From: Roseivirga sp. 4D4
Lineage (GTDB): Bacteria; Bacteroidota; Bacteroidia; Cytophagales; Cyclobacteriaceae
Reading direction: 5' to 3'
Assembly: GCF_001747095.1 (NCBI RefSeq)
Contig: NZ_MDGP01000001.1
Location: 3,889,001-3,953,000, forward strand
Length of the DNA stretch: 64,000 nt
Position numbers and translations under genes: made by a program. How positions within the stretch are numbered: the first letter of the stretch is position 1; each line of letters begins with the position of its first letter. This document shows, in pieces, positions 1 to 8,418 of this stretch. The notes below the pieces were generated by a model. The model was given only the letters and a program-made list of their open reading frames with translations, had not been told where the DNA came from and did no database searches.

Positions 1-252
1 AAACTGATTTTCATACGTTCTGACTTTGTAGTGCTTTACTCTTTCTCCCATTACTTGGATTTCAGTTGACTTATCATTCAGATCGATTCCTAACAAGACG
101 TCTAAAGTTTGTCGGCTTTCAGTATTGTCCACCCACATCCCAGCTAGATTCGCAATACCGTCCCTGAAATATAATGGTTCCGGCTGTGTGGAAGCGCAGC
201 AGTTGAGCATTAGGCAAAGCGGAATGAACAGCGTTAGTTTTAATATTTTCAT
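1..252 (-). CDS. Lipoprotein of unknown function (N-terminal part only)
   Basis: An open frame reads leftward from an ATG at 252 and runs off the left edge of the window without a stop (84 codons visible). The protein starts with a basic residue pair and a hydrophobic stretch ending in MLNCC, a plausible lipobox with the lipidated cysteine at about residue 18 or 19, so an envelope lipoprotein is likely. The visible mature part includes Asp/Asn-rich and Val/Lys-rich stretches that I cannot assign to a family. It is transcribed divergently from the dipeptidase gene. The function is unknown and the C-terminus lies outside the window. Confidence 0.6.
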   Translation of the reverse strand, partial: MKILKLTLFIPLCLMLNCCASTQPEPLYFRDGIANLAGMWVDNTESRQTLDVLLGIDLNDKSTEIQVMGERVKHYKVRTYENQF

Positions 253-426
253 AGACTTGAATTTGACTTCAATGTCTACAGTCTATCCATTCAATTATTT
301 GAATTTCGATCATTGATCCGGACTCTTCGATGACCGGCAACTCATTTCGATGAATGAATTGGCGATCCAAATAATCTTACTTCTTATCCTTAAGGACATT
401 GTTTATCTTCCGACAAACCAGAGATT

Positions 427-1668
427 ATGAAAACGAGAATACTATTGGCGATTTTTGGCCTTAGCCTAATTAATATGGCCTGTGAAACTACCCGCAAGGA
501 GTTATCTGATGACGAGTTAATGTCAAAAGCGAAGGAGCTGGTGCAGCAATATATTATCGTGGATGGTCATGTGGATTTGCCTTATCGAATGGAGCAGGGT
601 GGATTTATGGTACAACAGAAAGTGCTGAATGTATCTGTCGGTGCTTCTGATGGAAATTTCGATTTCCCAAGAGCAAAAGAAGGTGGCCTTGATGCACCTT
701 TTATGTCTATTTATATTCCTGCCCAATACCAGCAAGTGCCTGGGTACGCCAAAAAGTTTGCAGATTCTCTGATTAATATGACCAAGCAATTGGCGGATAC
801 CTATCCAGATGAATTTGCTATCGCCTATTCACCTGACGATGTCGAACAGCATTTCAAAGCAGGGAAAATTTCCCTTCCAATGGGTATGGAAAATGGTGCG
901 CCACTTGAAGGAGATATTGCTTTAGTAGAATACTTTCAAAAGGCAGGGATAAGGTATGTGACGCTGACACATGGAAGGGATAATAAGATTTGTGACTCAT
1001 CTTATGATACCACAAGAACTCATGGAGGTCTGAGTGAGTATGGCCGTCAAGTTATTTCCGAAATGAATCGTGTCGGCATTATGGTTGATATTTCCCATGT
1101 CTCTGACGATACGTTTTGGCAAGTAATGGAACTGAGTAAGGCACCGGCAATAGCTTCTCACTCTTCCGTCCGTCACTTCACACCAGGTTTTGAGCGAAAC
1201 ATGAATGACGAAATGATCAAAAAACTAGGAGAGAACGATGGGGTGATCATGATCAATTTCGGTTCTAGTTTTTTGGATGGGGAGTATAGAGCAAGAAGAG
1301 CGGCATATGATGAGCATGTGATCAATTGGTTGGCAGACAATGAATTGACCAGAGATGATCCGAAGGCCAAGACTTATATAGAGGAGTACACTAAGAATAA
1401 CGATCCATGGAGCAATGTCCAGAAAGTGGCTGACCACATCGATCGCGTGGTGGAGCTCACAGGTGGTACGGATAATGTGGGCTTCGGATCGGATTTTGAT
1501 GGCGTAGGTGATTCACTACCCACTGGGCTAAAGGATGTCTCTACCTATCCAAACCTTATCTACGAGCTGTTGAAACGTGGTTATTCAGATGAAGATATAG
1601 CTAAAATGTGCTATAAGAATGTCTTTAGGGTTTGGAGAGAAGTGGAGGAAATCGCTTCTCGTTCCTAA
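427..1668 (+). CDS. Membrane dipeptidase family (peptidase M19) lipoprotein
   Basis: A 413-residue zinc-dependent dipeptidase of the renal dipeptidase family, which cleaves dipeptides (in some members dipeptides with a D-residue). The N-terminus is a lipoprotein signal with lipobox NMAC and the cysteine at residue 19, so it should be anchored in the envelope. The binuclear zinc ligands expected for M19 are visible: His48 and Asp50 in DGHVD, Glu155 in GMENGAP, His224 in DISHVS and His245 in ASHSS. GSDFDGV near residue 355 is another family signature. Length is normal. It is followed within 8 bases by a small DUF6984-like gene. Substrate cannot be told from sequence; scavenging of peptides or cell-wall fragments is an inference. 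Confidence 0.92.
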   Translation: MKTRILLAIFGLSLINMACETTRKELSDDELMSKAKELVQQYIIVDGHVDLPYRMEQGGFMVQQKVLNVSVGASDGNFDFPRAKEGGLDAPFMSIYIPAQYQQVPGYAKKFADSLINMTKQLADTYPDEFAIAYSPDDVEQHFKAGKISLPMGMENGAPLEGDIALVEYFQKAGIRYVTLTHGRDNKICDSSYDTTRTHGGLSEYGRQVISEMNRVGIMVDISHVSDDTFWQVMELSKAPAIASHSSVRHFTPGFERNMNDEMIKKLGENDGVIMINFGSSFLDGEYRARRAAYDEHVINWLADNELTRDDPKAKTYIEEYTKNNDPWSNVQKVADHIDRVVELTGGTDNVGFGSDFDGVGDSLPTGLKDVSTYPNLIYELLKRGYSDEDIAKMCYKNVFRVWREVEEIASRS

Positions 1669-1675
1669 TATTGAA

Positions 1676-1990
1676 ATGAGACAGATAAAAGCTTCAGAGA
1701 AGGCATTCATATGCTGTTTGCTTGAAAAGGCTGGTAGAGACATTAGTATTCCTGACTGTGTAATTTCACTTAAAGATGGAGAGATGGGCTCATTGTCATT
1801 TGACACAAAGGGGGCCGAAAGAAGGCAGGGAAAGATTGTATCAGGTGTTTTTAAAGATAAGGATGGTGTGATTGTCGATTTTGAATTGACAGTAGACGTA
1901 CATGGAAGGCTGTTTGAATTAGATCTCTTTAAGACAAATTACAATCCGCTAATCTCATTACCTGAGCCAAGTGAGATTACCTTTTGTTAG
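1676..1990 (+). CDS. Small DUF6984-like protein
   Basis: A 104-residue protein. The frame is open further upstream to 1619 inside the dipeptidase gene, but the ATG at 1676 lies 8 bases after that gene's stop and gives a natural N-terminus (MRQIKASEK). It has no signal peptide or membrane segment. The phrase DGEMGSLSF followed by VDVHGRLFELDLFKTNYNPL resembles proteins annotated as DUF6984, a small uncharacterised family; I assign this from memory with moderate confidence. The position suggests co-transcription with the dipeptidase, but I see no functional link. Function unknown. Confidence 0.6.
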   Translation: MRQIKASEKAFICCLLEKAGRDISIPDCVISLKDGEMGSLSFDTKGAERRQGKIVSGVFKDKDGVIVDFELTVDVHGRLFELDLFKTNYNPLISLPEPSEITFC

Positions 1991-2012
1991 GTATATGACG
2001 AGTTTCTTATAA

Positions 2013-2252
2013 CTAATTGACTAATACTCCAATCACCTTGAATCTCTCAAACACAGATTCAGTATGAGGGGCATCGGGCAGTTCATCAGTCAAGTCCTGG
2101 CCAGCCCAGTGCTCGTAGTGCTTGCCATTTTTCCAGAGCTTAGAATGAGTTACATCGTAGATTTTACCCTGGTAAGCCACCCAAATATCATCCTTGTCCT
2201 GGCCATTGCGCAAGGCCAGTTGTGCTTTAGTATAGGATTTAGTTGGATTCAC
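2013..2252 (-). CDS. Cytochrome b5-like heme-binding domain protein
   Basis: A compact 79-residue soluble protein consisting of a single cytochrome b5-like heme/steroid-binding domain. It shows the usual elements in order: a YTKAQLA start, WVAYQGKIYDVT around residues 24-35, then KHYEHWAGQDLTDELPDAPH. His45 or His48 and His63 are the likely axial heme ligands, as in bacterial b5-like proteins with an APH motif. There is no signal peptide, so it is probably cytoplasmic unless it rides with a partner. Its start overlaps the end of the HExxH protease gene by 14 bases, so the two are probably translationally coupled. Electron donor and acceptor are unknown. Confidence 0.85.
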   Translation of the reverse strand: MNPTKSYTKAQLALRNGQDKDDIWVAYQGKIYDVTHSKLWKNGKHYEHWAGQDLTDELPDAPHTESVFERFKVIGVLVN

Positions 2253-2886
2253 TCTTTTGCTTCATTAAAAGCCTGATTTCTTCGTCACTCGTATAGAAGG
2301 CAAAGTCTAATAATTGTGGACCCAAATGATGATCAATGGCAATTCTATCTGCACCTTTCTCGAATTTGGAACGTGCCTTTTTCGATAAAGACCAACCTAC
2401 TAAGGTGGTAAGTGTTCTGAAGTAGCCAAGATTATCGTATTGGATAAAGTGGGCCATTTCGTGAGCCAGTGCAGAGACTTGCTGGTTTAAGCTGAGGCGT
2501 TCCATGAACGAACCATTTTCGATCTTGATCTTGTAGATTTTACCTTTTCGAGATTTCACAAAGTTCCACATCGAAAAGCTGGCTTCTACTGGTGCCCCAG
2601 GCATTTTTTTGACAATGATCTGCACCTTTCGATCCCGTAGTAGAGGGTAATGCGAAAGCGCAAGTAGGGTGGCTAGTTCGAAGTTGTCTCCATTCTTGTA
2701 AGTCACTTTTCCACCGATTGCCTCTCTTAGCGAGTCGAGTTTGGGCGCCCAGGTAGCTTCGTCATAATATTCTGGAAAAGCAGGGTTCTGCTGAGCCGAT
2801 ACGTCCAGATGTCCAAAAAAAGAGCTGAGCAAGAGGGAGGTGGTAATGGTGAAAATAAGTCTCAAATCTGATGATTTTAGTTTCAT
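2239..2886 (-). CDS. Secreted HExxH metalloprotease-like protein
   Basis: A 215-residue protein with an N-terminal hydrophobic signal sequence (about residues 9-30, probable cleavage near SAQQ). It carries a zinc-protease motif HEMAH at residues 142-146, preceded by NQQVSALA. A later ADRIAIDHH segment could supply a third ligand. The motif resembles small bacterial DUF4157-type or minigluzincin proteins, but I cannot name the family with certainty. It overlaps the RDD gene by 4 bases (ATGA) and the cytochrome b5-like gene by 14 bases, so the three form one tight leftward operon. It probably acts in the periplasm; the substrate is unknown. Confidence 0.75.
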   Translation of the reverse strand: MKLKSSDLRLIFTITTSLLLSSFFGHLDVSAQQNPAFPEYYDEATWAPKLDSLREAIGGKVTYKNGDNFELATLLALSHYPLLRDRKVQIIVKKMPGAPVEASFSMWNFVKSRKGKIYKIKIENGSFMERLSLNQQVSALAHEMAHFIQYDNLGYFRTLTTLVGWSLSKKARSKFEKGADRIAIDHHLGPQLLDFAFYTSDEEIRLLMKQKSESN

Positions 2887-3593
2887 CTGGTAACGTAATA
2901 AGTGTGATCTCTTAATAAAGTATAAAGGAACTTTACGGTAGGGAGCTCACTTTGGATATTATATTTCTCCTTGATTTTTCTTTCAACCAATTCTATGGGT
3001 CTCTTGGCAGCATCATGTTTGAATGCCCTAAGGGCATCTTTTATCAGTTGAACTTCAGCATCGCTAATATTTGCTGCTTCAAATATTTGTGGCTCGTAGT
3101 CTTCATCCACCACATCCATGAGAACCTTATTCTGGACATTGGTAGCAGTGATTTTCTTGATTTTAACCACCGTGGTACCGGCCAACAAGTCACCCACACG
3201 CTGACCATTTTTTGTAAGAATAATGAATAGTACTCCTAAGCCGACTATAAAGAAGTCGACTGGCTCCATCAGCCACCTTAGAAAGTAGGATGCAAACGAG
3301 GGTGTACTACCGTCCAGTTTAACGACTTTAATACTCAGTGCCATTTTACCTACGGTCTGTCCATTGATGAATACCTCGGATAAGAGGCGATACAAATAGA
3401 CAATCAAGCCAAGCAGCCCGCCCATGGCTAAGCTTTGTCCAATATTCAGCAAATCAAGTATATAGGCGATTAAAGCATAAACACTGGATATGATGACAGC
3501 ATCAATAAAGAAAGCCAAGAGTCGTTCACCTATTCCAGCCAGTGGGTATTCCAGTTGAATGTTTTGAGTCGTTTGAATGCTGACAGCTTGCAT
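2883..3593 (-). CDS. RDD family membrane protein
   Basis: A 236-residue inner-membrane protein with an RDD domain in the first 150 residues. The characteristic order is visible: GIGERLLAFFIDAVIIS in the first helix (Arg and Asp in place), a middle helix pair, NGQTVGKMAL, and a third segment with GQRVGDLLAGTTVV. About 85 soluble residues follow. It is the first gene of a leftward operon with the HExxH protein and the cytochrome b5-like protein, and its start lies back to back with the SpoIIM-like operon. RDD proteins are poorly characterised; transport has been suggested for some. The pairing with a SpoIIM/MoxR/DUF58 cluster recurs in Bacteroidota. Confidence 0.88.
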   Translation of the reverse strand: MQAVSIQTTQNIQLEYPLAGIGERLLAFFIDAVIISSVYALIAYILDLLNIGQSLAMGGLLGLIVYLYRLLSEVFINGQTVGKMALSIKVVKLDGSTPSFASYFLRWLMEPVDFFIVGLGVLFIILTKNGQRVGDLLAGTTVVKIKKITATNVQNKVLMDVVDEDYEPQIFEAANISDAEVQLIKDALRAFKHDAAKRPIELVERKIKEKYNIQSELPTVKFLYTLLRDHTYYVTR

Positions 3594-3618
3594 ATGTAGT
3601 ATTATTGCATAATTTTTG
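3588..3618 (+). promoter_or_regulatory. Promoter of the SpoIIM-MoxR-DUF58 operon
   Basis: TTG at 3588-3590, a 19-base spacer, then TAATTTTTG at 3610-3618 match the Bacteroidota -33/-7 consensus apart from one extra T. Transcription would start near 3625. This excludes the TTG codon at 3605 as a start and favours the ATG at 3635. Confidence 0.6.
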
Positions 3619-3634
3619 GCTGAAATACGAATCT

Positions 3635-4597
3635 ATGAGGGAGTCCGCTTTTGTGAAGGCAAATATAAGTAAATGGGAAGAGTTCGAAAGTCTCATTGCT
3701 GCCAATGCAAAAAAGGATCCTGATCAGCTAGCTGACCTGTTTATCCAGCTTACAGATGACCTCTCCTACGCCAAGACCCACTACCCAAAATCAGATATCA
3801 CGATTTACCTGAACAACCTTTCTACTAAGGTGCATCAGTACATTTACAGGAATAAGAAGGAACGCAAAAATCGGTTTGTTGAATTCTGGAAATACGAGCT
3901 TCCTTTAATTTTTTGGGAGCATCGAAAGGAGTTCAGAATCTCTTTATTGGTCTTCCTGGGAGCTTGCGTAGTGGGTGCGTTTTCTGCGGCATATGACAAT
4001 GACTTTGTTCGACTCATTTTAGGCGATGGATATGTCAACATGACTTTGAGTAATATTGATAATGGAGTGCCACTAGGTGTTTATGGAAAGATGGCGCAGA
4101 CAGACATGTTCGTCTTGATCACCATTAATAATATCAAAGTATCCTTTTTTGCATTTGCTCTGGGAATTATCGCTTCTCTGGGAACGGCATTTGCTCTTTT
4201 TCAAAATGGTGTAATGCTGGGTTCTTTTCAGTATTTCTTTTTTTCCAAAGGGTTATTATTGACTTCAGTTTTGACCATTTGGATTCATGGAACCATTGAA
4301 ATTATATCCATTATCATGGCAGGTGGGGCAGGCCTGATTATGGGAAATTCTATGCTTTTCCCAGGCACCTACAGCAGAATGGAGTCTTTGAGAAGGGGAG
4401 CGCTTACTGGGGCTAAAGTGGTTCTAGGTTTAGTCCCCGTGTTTATTTTGGCTGGCTTCTTAGAATCATACATCACTAGGCTGTTTGATATGCCCAATGC
4501 GATCAAGGCAACAATCATTCTTGGCTCGCTGGCCTTCATGATTTATTACATTATCTTATACCCTAGAAAGTTATTCAAAAATGGGATTCAACAGTAA
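3635..4597 (+). CDS. Stage II sporulation protein M (SpoIIM)-like membrane protein
   Basis: A 320-residue polytopic membrane protein of the SpoIIM family. I chose the ATG at 3635 because the N-terminus MRESAFVKANISKWEEFE is typical of the family and the predicted promoter lies just upstream. A soluble N-terminal region of about 100 residues is followed by about five or six hydrophobic helices. In sporulating Firmicutes SpoIIM is part of a cell-wall hydrolase complex; in non-sporulating Bacteroidota it is found beside MoxR/DUF58 genes and its role is unknown. It is the first gene of a seven-gene rightward operon and overlaps the next gene by 17 bases. Confidence 0.88.
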   Translation: MRESAFVKANISKWEEFESLIAANAKKDPDQLADLFIQLTDDLSYAKTHYPKSDITIYLNNLSTKVHQYIYRNKKERKNRFVEFWKYELPLIFWEHRKEFRISLLVFLGACVVGAFSAAYDNDFVRLILGDGYVNMTLSNIDNGVPLGVYGKMAQTDMFVLITINNIKVSFFAFALGIIASLGTAFALFQNGVMLGSFQYFFFSKGLLLTSVLTIWIHGTIEIISIIMAGGAGLIMGNSMLFPGTYSRMESLRRGALTGAKVVLGLVPVFILAGFLESYITRLFDMPNAIKATIILGSLAFMIYYIILYPRKLFKNGIQQ

Positions 4598-5552
4598 ACT
4601 CGAATTTTATAAAAAGCGTCAATTCAGTGATAAACTGAATGCTACATTCTCATTCCTTAGAGAAAATGCAGGGCCATATTTGAAAGCACAGCTCTTAATT
4701 GCAGGGCCTGTATTGATACTTGTTAGCATATTGATGAATGAAGTGTCGGGAGGCCTCATCGCACTTGCCATGGATCCCGAATCAATCAGTGCGAATGATA
4801 TTATTGATATGCTTGGTGCCTATGGGCTGTCAATCATATCTATTTTGGTTACACTGGCACTTATTCCGGCTGTCACCTATGGGTATATGATCCAGTATCA
4901 GACGCATGAGCCAAAAGATATCTCTATGAGTGGTATCATGAAGGGCTTCTCCAGTCGATTCTTCAACTTCTTAGGCTACAATATTCTTTACTTTTTGGCT
5001 ATAACATTCATCAGCTTTATCGTTGGATTCATCTTTTCATTAATAGCGGTTGCGGCAGGTGCCTTATCACTACTTTTTGGTTTTATAGCCATGGTTGGGG
5101 TGCTGATATTTATGGTAGTTCTTTTTCTGGGAACACCCATCATTGCCTTCGAGAAAAGCAATCCCATTGATGCTTTTGGACGAGTGTTTACCCTAGCAAA
5201 AGGAAAATGGATGAGCACTTTTGGACTAGTTGTGGTGGTTGGCCTGGTAGGCTACATTATTAATTTCGTTTTTGCACTCCCTAGAGGTATAGTCACCGGT
5301 TTTGAGGCCTTCACTATGATTCAGGAAGAGGGTGATATACAGGGTTTGAATGACTTAATCACAAATGATCCCTTGAGTATTCTGTTTTCCGTTTTTGAGT
5401 CTTTTGGTACTATAATGTTGTATACATTGGTATATATCGCACTGGCATTTCAATTCTTCAATTTGGTTGAGAGAAGAGAATCACGTGGGTTGATGACAAA
5501 AATTGAGGGAATGGATACTGAGGGCGAGGAAGCATCAGATGAAGACTATTAG
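4581..5552 (+). CDS. Polytopic membrane protein of unknown function
   Basis: A 323-residue integral membrane protein. A soluble start (about 35 residues) is followed by about six hydrophobic segments, including a long Ala/Val/Leu/Phe-rich run around residues 150-200, and an acidic tail ending in EEASDEDY. I recognise no catalytic motif. The pattern is like the transmembrane proteins of unknown function that sit between SpoIIM-like and DUF4129 genes in Bacteroidota. It overlaps the upstream gene by 17 bases and the downstream DUF4129 gene by 14 bases, so it is surely co-translated with them. Membrane scaffold or transporter are guesses only. Confidence 0.75.
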   Translation: MGFNSKLEFYKKRQFSDKLNATFSFLRENAGPYLKAQLLIAGPVLILVSILMNEVSGGLIALAMDPESISANDIIDMLGAYGLSIISILVTLALIPAVTYGYMIQYQTHEPKDISMSGIMKGFSSRFFNFLGYNILYFLAITFISFIVGFIFSLIAVAAGALSLLFGFIAMVGVLIFMVVLFLGTPIIAFEKSNPIDAFGRVFTLAKGKWMSTFGLVVVVGLVGYIINFVFALPRGIVTGFEAFTMIQEEGDIQGLNDLITNDPLSILFSVFESFGTIMLYTLVYIALAFQFFNLVERRESRGLMTKIEGMDTEGEEASDEDY

Positions 5553-6237
5553 TATTCTCCTTATAAGTCTTTTTACATGCTTCTCAACTTCTGTGCAGGA
5601 GCAAGATAGTTCCAGAACACAAATTGAAATCCGACAATTCGATCAGGAAAAACTGTCCAATTATCAACAGGACAGCCAATTCCAATATGATCTTCCACAA
5701 GTGGAGAGGGAGGGGCTTTTAGAGCGGGCTTGGCGGTGGATTCGAGAGTGGTATGCGAACCTTATAGGTAATGGCGCTACAGCCAATATTGTTGATATTC
5801 TTTTTAGAATAGCCCTTGTTGTTGCCTTTGTATACTTCATTATCAAGATTTTCGGTGTTGAAATAACCACGGTGTTTAAGCCATCCAAGGCTAAGAAATT
5901 ACCCTATCAGGTCAGTGAAGAGCAACTTATGGGGATTGACTTCGAAACCGAAATTGCTCAGGCCATCCAGCAGAAGCAGTGGCGTTTCGCAATTCGACTT
6001 ACTTATTTGCATGCCTTGAAATTACTTGCCGATGCCGAATGGTTAACCGTAAAGAAAGGGAAGACTAACAGGGACTACCTCTACGAACTTTCCGGTAAAC
6101 GGATTGAAAATGACTTTGAGCGACTGAGCTTTATTTTTGACTATACCTGGTATGGTCATTTTGAAGCCAATGATGTTATTCTGGGACAGGCCAAGGACCA
6201 TTTCGATAAAATTCAGGAGGCAAAACGTTTAGGATGA
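5539..6237 (+). CDS. DUF4129 domain membrane protein
   Basis: A 232-residue protein starting at the ATG at 5539. The frame is open upstream to 5503, but the later start yields a proper signal sequence (KTISILLISLFTCFS). An extracytoplasmic segment of about 70 residues precedes one membrane helix near residues 88-110. The cytoplasmic C-terminal half has the DUF4129 hallmarks: a pair of helices rich in Leu/Ala (RLTYLHALKLLAD), then TNRDYLYEL and FDYTWYGHF. DUF4129 is repeatedly found with MoxR ATPases, DUF58 and DUF4350 proteins. It overlaps its upstream neighbour by 14 bases and the DUF4350 gene by 4 (ATGA). Confidence 0.85.
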   Translation: MKTISILLISLFTCFSTSVQEQDSSRTQIEIRQFDQEKLSNYQQDSQFQYDLPQVEREGLLERAWRWIREWYANLIGNGATANIVDILFRIALVVAFVYFIIKIFGVEITTVFKPSKAKKLPYQVSEEQLMGIDFETEIAQAIQQKQWRFAIRLTYLHALKLLADAEWLTVKKGKTNRDYLYELSGKRIENDFERLSFIFDYTWYGHFEANDVILGQAKDHFDKIQEAKRLG

Positions 6238-7439
6238 AGGACAAAAAGTACGTCATATTCCTAGTCGCACTCATCGCCCTTTATGTGGTCTCTGAAATGA
6301 GGAAATCTGGTCAGGTCAATTGGAGTTCTACCTATCACGAAGAGCACAAAATCCCTTTTGGTGCTTTTGCAATGCATGACTTGATGTCGGACATGTTCGA
6401 TCAGGCGCCTCCCAAATCTGAATACAAGACCCTTTACGAGCTAGCTGTGGAGGATTCTACCATGGGGAATCCTTTAATCATAGCCGATGGAGTGGCAATG
6501 GACAATAATGACTTCAATGCATTAATGCGTCACATTGACTTAGGAGGAACCGCACTAATTAGTGCCAGAAATATCCAAGGTCCTTTGGCTGATTCTCTTG
6601 GCTTTATCGTCAGGATGGAAGATGCTGAGTTAGCCTATGATTTTCGAGCAATACAAGAGGCCCTCTCGGGTGAATTGGAAGAAACAATCACCTTAAACCT
6701 AACTGATAATGAGACAAAGGAGTTCTCATACTCTACTATCGCGACTACCTCTTATTTCTCCCAAATTGAAAAAGAGAATTTTGATGTGTTAGCGGTTAAT
6801 GCTACTAATTCTCCTGTGCTGATCTCTTACAAGGGTATGAAGGGCAGTCTCTATGTTTCTACAATTCCTCTGGTTTTCACGAATTATTTCATATTGGGAG
6901 AAGAAACATCACAATTCGCTGCTGCAATGCTCAGTCTGTTTCCGGAAGATGAGCTTGTTGTTCATAACGAATATTATCAATTAGGAAGAAGGGAAGTTCA
7001 ATCTCCACTGCGTGTTATCCTCAGTAACCCTTCTTTGAAATGGGCATTCTTCATTCTATTGTTCACAGTATTCATCTTCATGTTCTTTGAATCAAAGCGT
7101 AGGCAACGCATTATTCCGCTTATAACACCGCTTAAGAATATGTCAGTTGAGTTTGTGGAAACACTTGGTAGATTGTACTACAGGCAAAAGGATCACCGGA
7201 AATTAGCGGTAAAACGCGTTCAGTATTGGAAAGACTACGTTAGAGTACATTTTAACCTAAAGACCGATCATTTTGGCGATAGATTCAACACAGATTTATC
7301 GAGTAAATCAGGTCAGCCATTGAAGTCGATCGAGGCTTTGATGGAGTTAGTGAAGCGCATTGAAGAAGGTGCAGTTATCAGTGAGGATGAGTTAATAAAA
7401 TTGGAAAAGGGCCTTAATGGTTTTTACGGAATAGAATAA
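6234..7439 (+). CDS. DUF4350 domain membrane protein
   Basis: A 401-residue protein with an N-terminal membrane anchor (about residues 5-20), a large extracytoplasmic domain to about residue 255, and a second helix at roughly residues 265-282 followed by KRRQRIIPL and a soluble C-terminal region. The phrase YHEEHKIPFGAFAMHDLM near residue 34 is typical of the DUF4350 start. The extracellular domain has a GATase-like or ABC-type uncharacterised fold in related proteins; I cannot confirm that here. It starts on the last bases of the DUF4129 gene and ends one base before moxR, so it belongs to the same operon. Biochemical role unknown. Confidence 0.85.
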   Translation: MKDKKYVIFLVALIALYVVSEMRKSGQVNWSSTYHEEHKIPFGAFAMHDLMSDMFDQAPPKSEYKTLYELAVEDSTMGNPLIIADGVAMDNNDFNALMRHIDLGGTALISARNIQGPLADSLGFIVRMEDAELAYDFRAIQEALSGELEETITLNLTDNETKEFSYSTIATTSYFSQIEKENFDVLAVNATNSPVLISYKGMKGSLYVSTIPLVFTNYFILGEETSQFAAAMLSLFPEDELVVHNEYYQLGRREVQSPLRVILSNPSLKWAFFILLFTVFIFMFFESKRRQRIIPLITPLKNMSVEFVETLGRLYYRQKDHRKLAVKRVQYWKDYVRVHFNLKTDHFGDRFNTDLSSKSGQPLKSIEALMELVKRIEEGAVISEDELIKLEKGLNGFYGIE

Positions 7440-7440
7440 T

Positions 7441-8418
7441 ATGGAAAATCAGGAATCATTTGAGAGCAGGGTAGACCTGTCGAAACTTAAAGAAGGCGTT
7501 GAGCAAATAAGGGAACAGATCGGTAAAGTGATCGTGGGTCAAAAACAAATGGTCGACTTGATCATTACTGCTGTTTTGGCCGATGGACATATTTTGCTTG
7601 AGGGTGTTCCCGGAGTCGCCAAGACACTGGCCTCTAAGCTTGTGGCAAAGAGCATGTCAGTCGACTTCTCTCGAGTTCAATTTACACCAGACTTAATGCC
7701 GTCAGACGTCATTGGAACCAGTGTTTTCAATATGAAGACTTCTGAATTTGACTTCAAGAAAGGTCCGATTTTCTCCAATATTGTACTAATCGATGAGATC
7801 AATAGAGCACCTGCCAAGACCCAAGCTGCGCTCTTTGAGGTAATGGAAGAACGTCAGGTTACTGTGGATGGTAAGACCTATCAGATGGAGGCTCCTTATT
7901 TGGTATTGGCGACCCAGAACCCGGTGGAGCAGGAGGGTACTTATAGGCTTCCTGAAGCTCAACTCGACAGGTTTCTTTTTAAAATTGAAATAGACTACCC
8001 AAGTCTTGCGGACGAAACGGAGATACTCCTTCGAGCGGCAAACAGAAAGGGAGAACAGACAGCTGAGATAACTCCAGTGATTTCTGCTCAGGACATTGCT
8101 GCTTACCGTGAGACTTTGTCCGAGATAATTGTAGACGAAAAGCTGTTAGGCTACATCGCTGAAATCGTTAATCAAACAAGAAGTGATCAGTCTATCTACT
8201 TGGGTGCATCTCCAAGAGCTTCGTTAGCGCTCTTGAATGGTTCAAGGGCTTTTGCAGCCATCCAGGGTCGGGACTTTGTGACACCAGAAGACATTCAATT
8301 TTTAGCTGCTCCTGTGTTAAAGCATAGAATTTTGCTGACCCCGGAGAAGGAAATGGAAGGTGTGTCTGCTACAGAAGTAATTCAGCAGTTAGTGGCTAAA
8401 ACAGAGGTGCCGCGTTAA
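7441..8418 (+). CDS. MoxR family AAA+ ATPase
   Basis: A 325-residue cytoplasmic AAA+ ATPase of the MoxR family. Walker A is GVPGVAKT at residues 55-62, Walker B is VLIDEINR around 115-122, and the sensor and arginine-finger segments (ATQNPVEQEGTYRLPEAQLDRF) are intact. MoxR ATPases act as chaperones or remodelling factors, usually together with a von Willebrand factor A or DUF58 protein encoded next door. Here the DUF58 gene follows with a one-base overlap (TAATG) and the membrane proteins of the same operon precede it. No lesion is visible. The client in this cluster is unknown. Confidence 0.95.
   Translation: MENQESFESRVDLSKLKEGVEQIREQIGKVIVGQKQMVDLIITAVLADGHILLEGVPGVAKTLASKLVAKSMSVDFSRVQFTPDLMPSDVIGTSVFNMKTSEFDFKKGPIFSNIVLIDEINRAPAKTQAALFEVMEERQVTVDGKTYQMEAPYLVLATQNPVEQEGTYRLPEAQLDRFLFKIEIDYPSLADETEILLRAANRKGEQTAEITPVISAQDIAAYRETLSEIIVDEKLLGYIAEIVNQTRSDQSIYLGASPRASLALLNGSRAFAAIQGRDFVTPEDIQFLAAPVLKHRILLTPEKEMEGVSATEVIQQLVAKTEVPR

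Noticed and set aside
125..316. Short rightward frame near the left edge
   Set aside because: It overlaps the lipoprotein gene on the other strand, which has a signal peptide and a lipobox, and it has no recognisable features.
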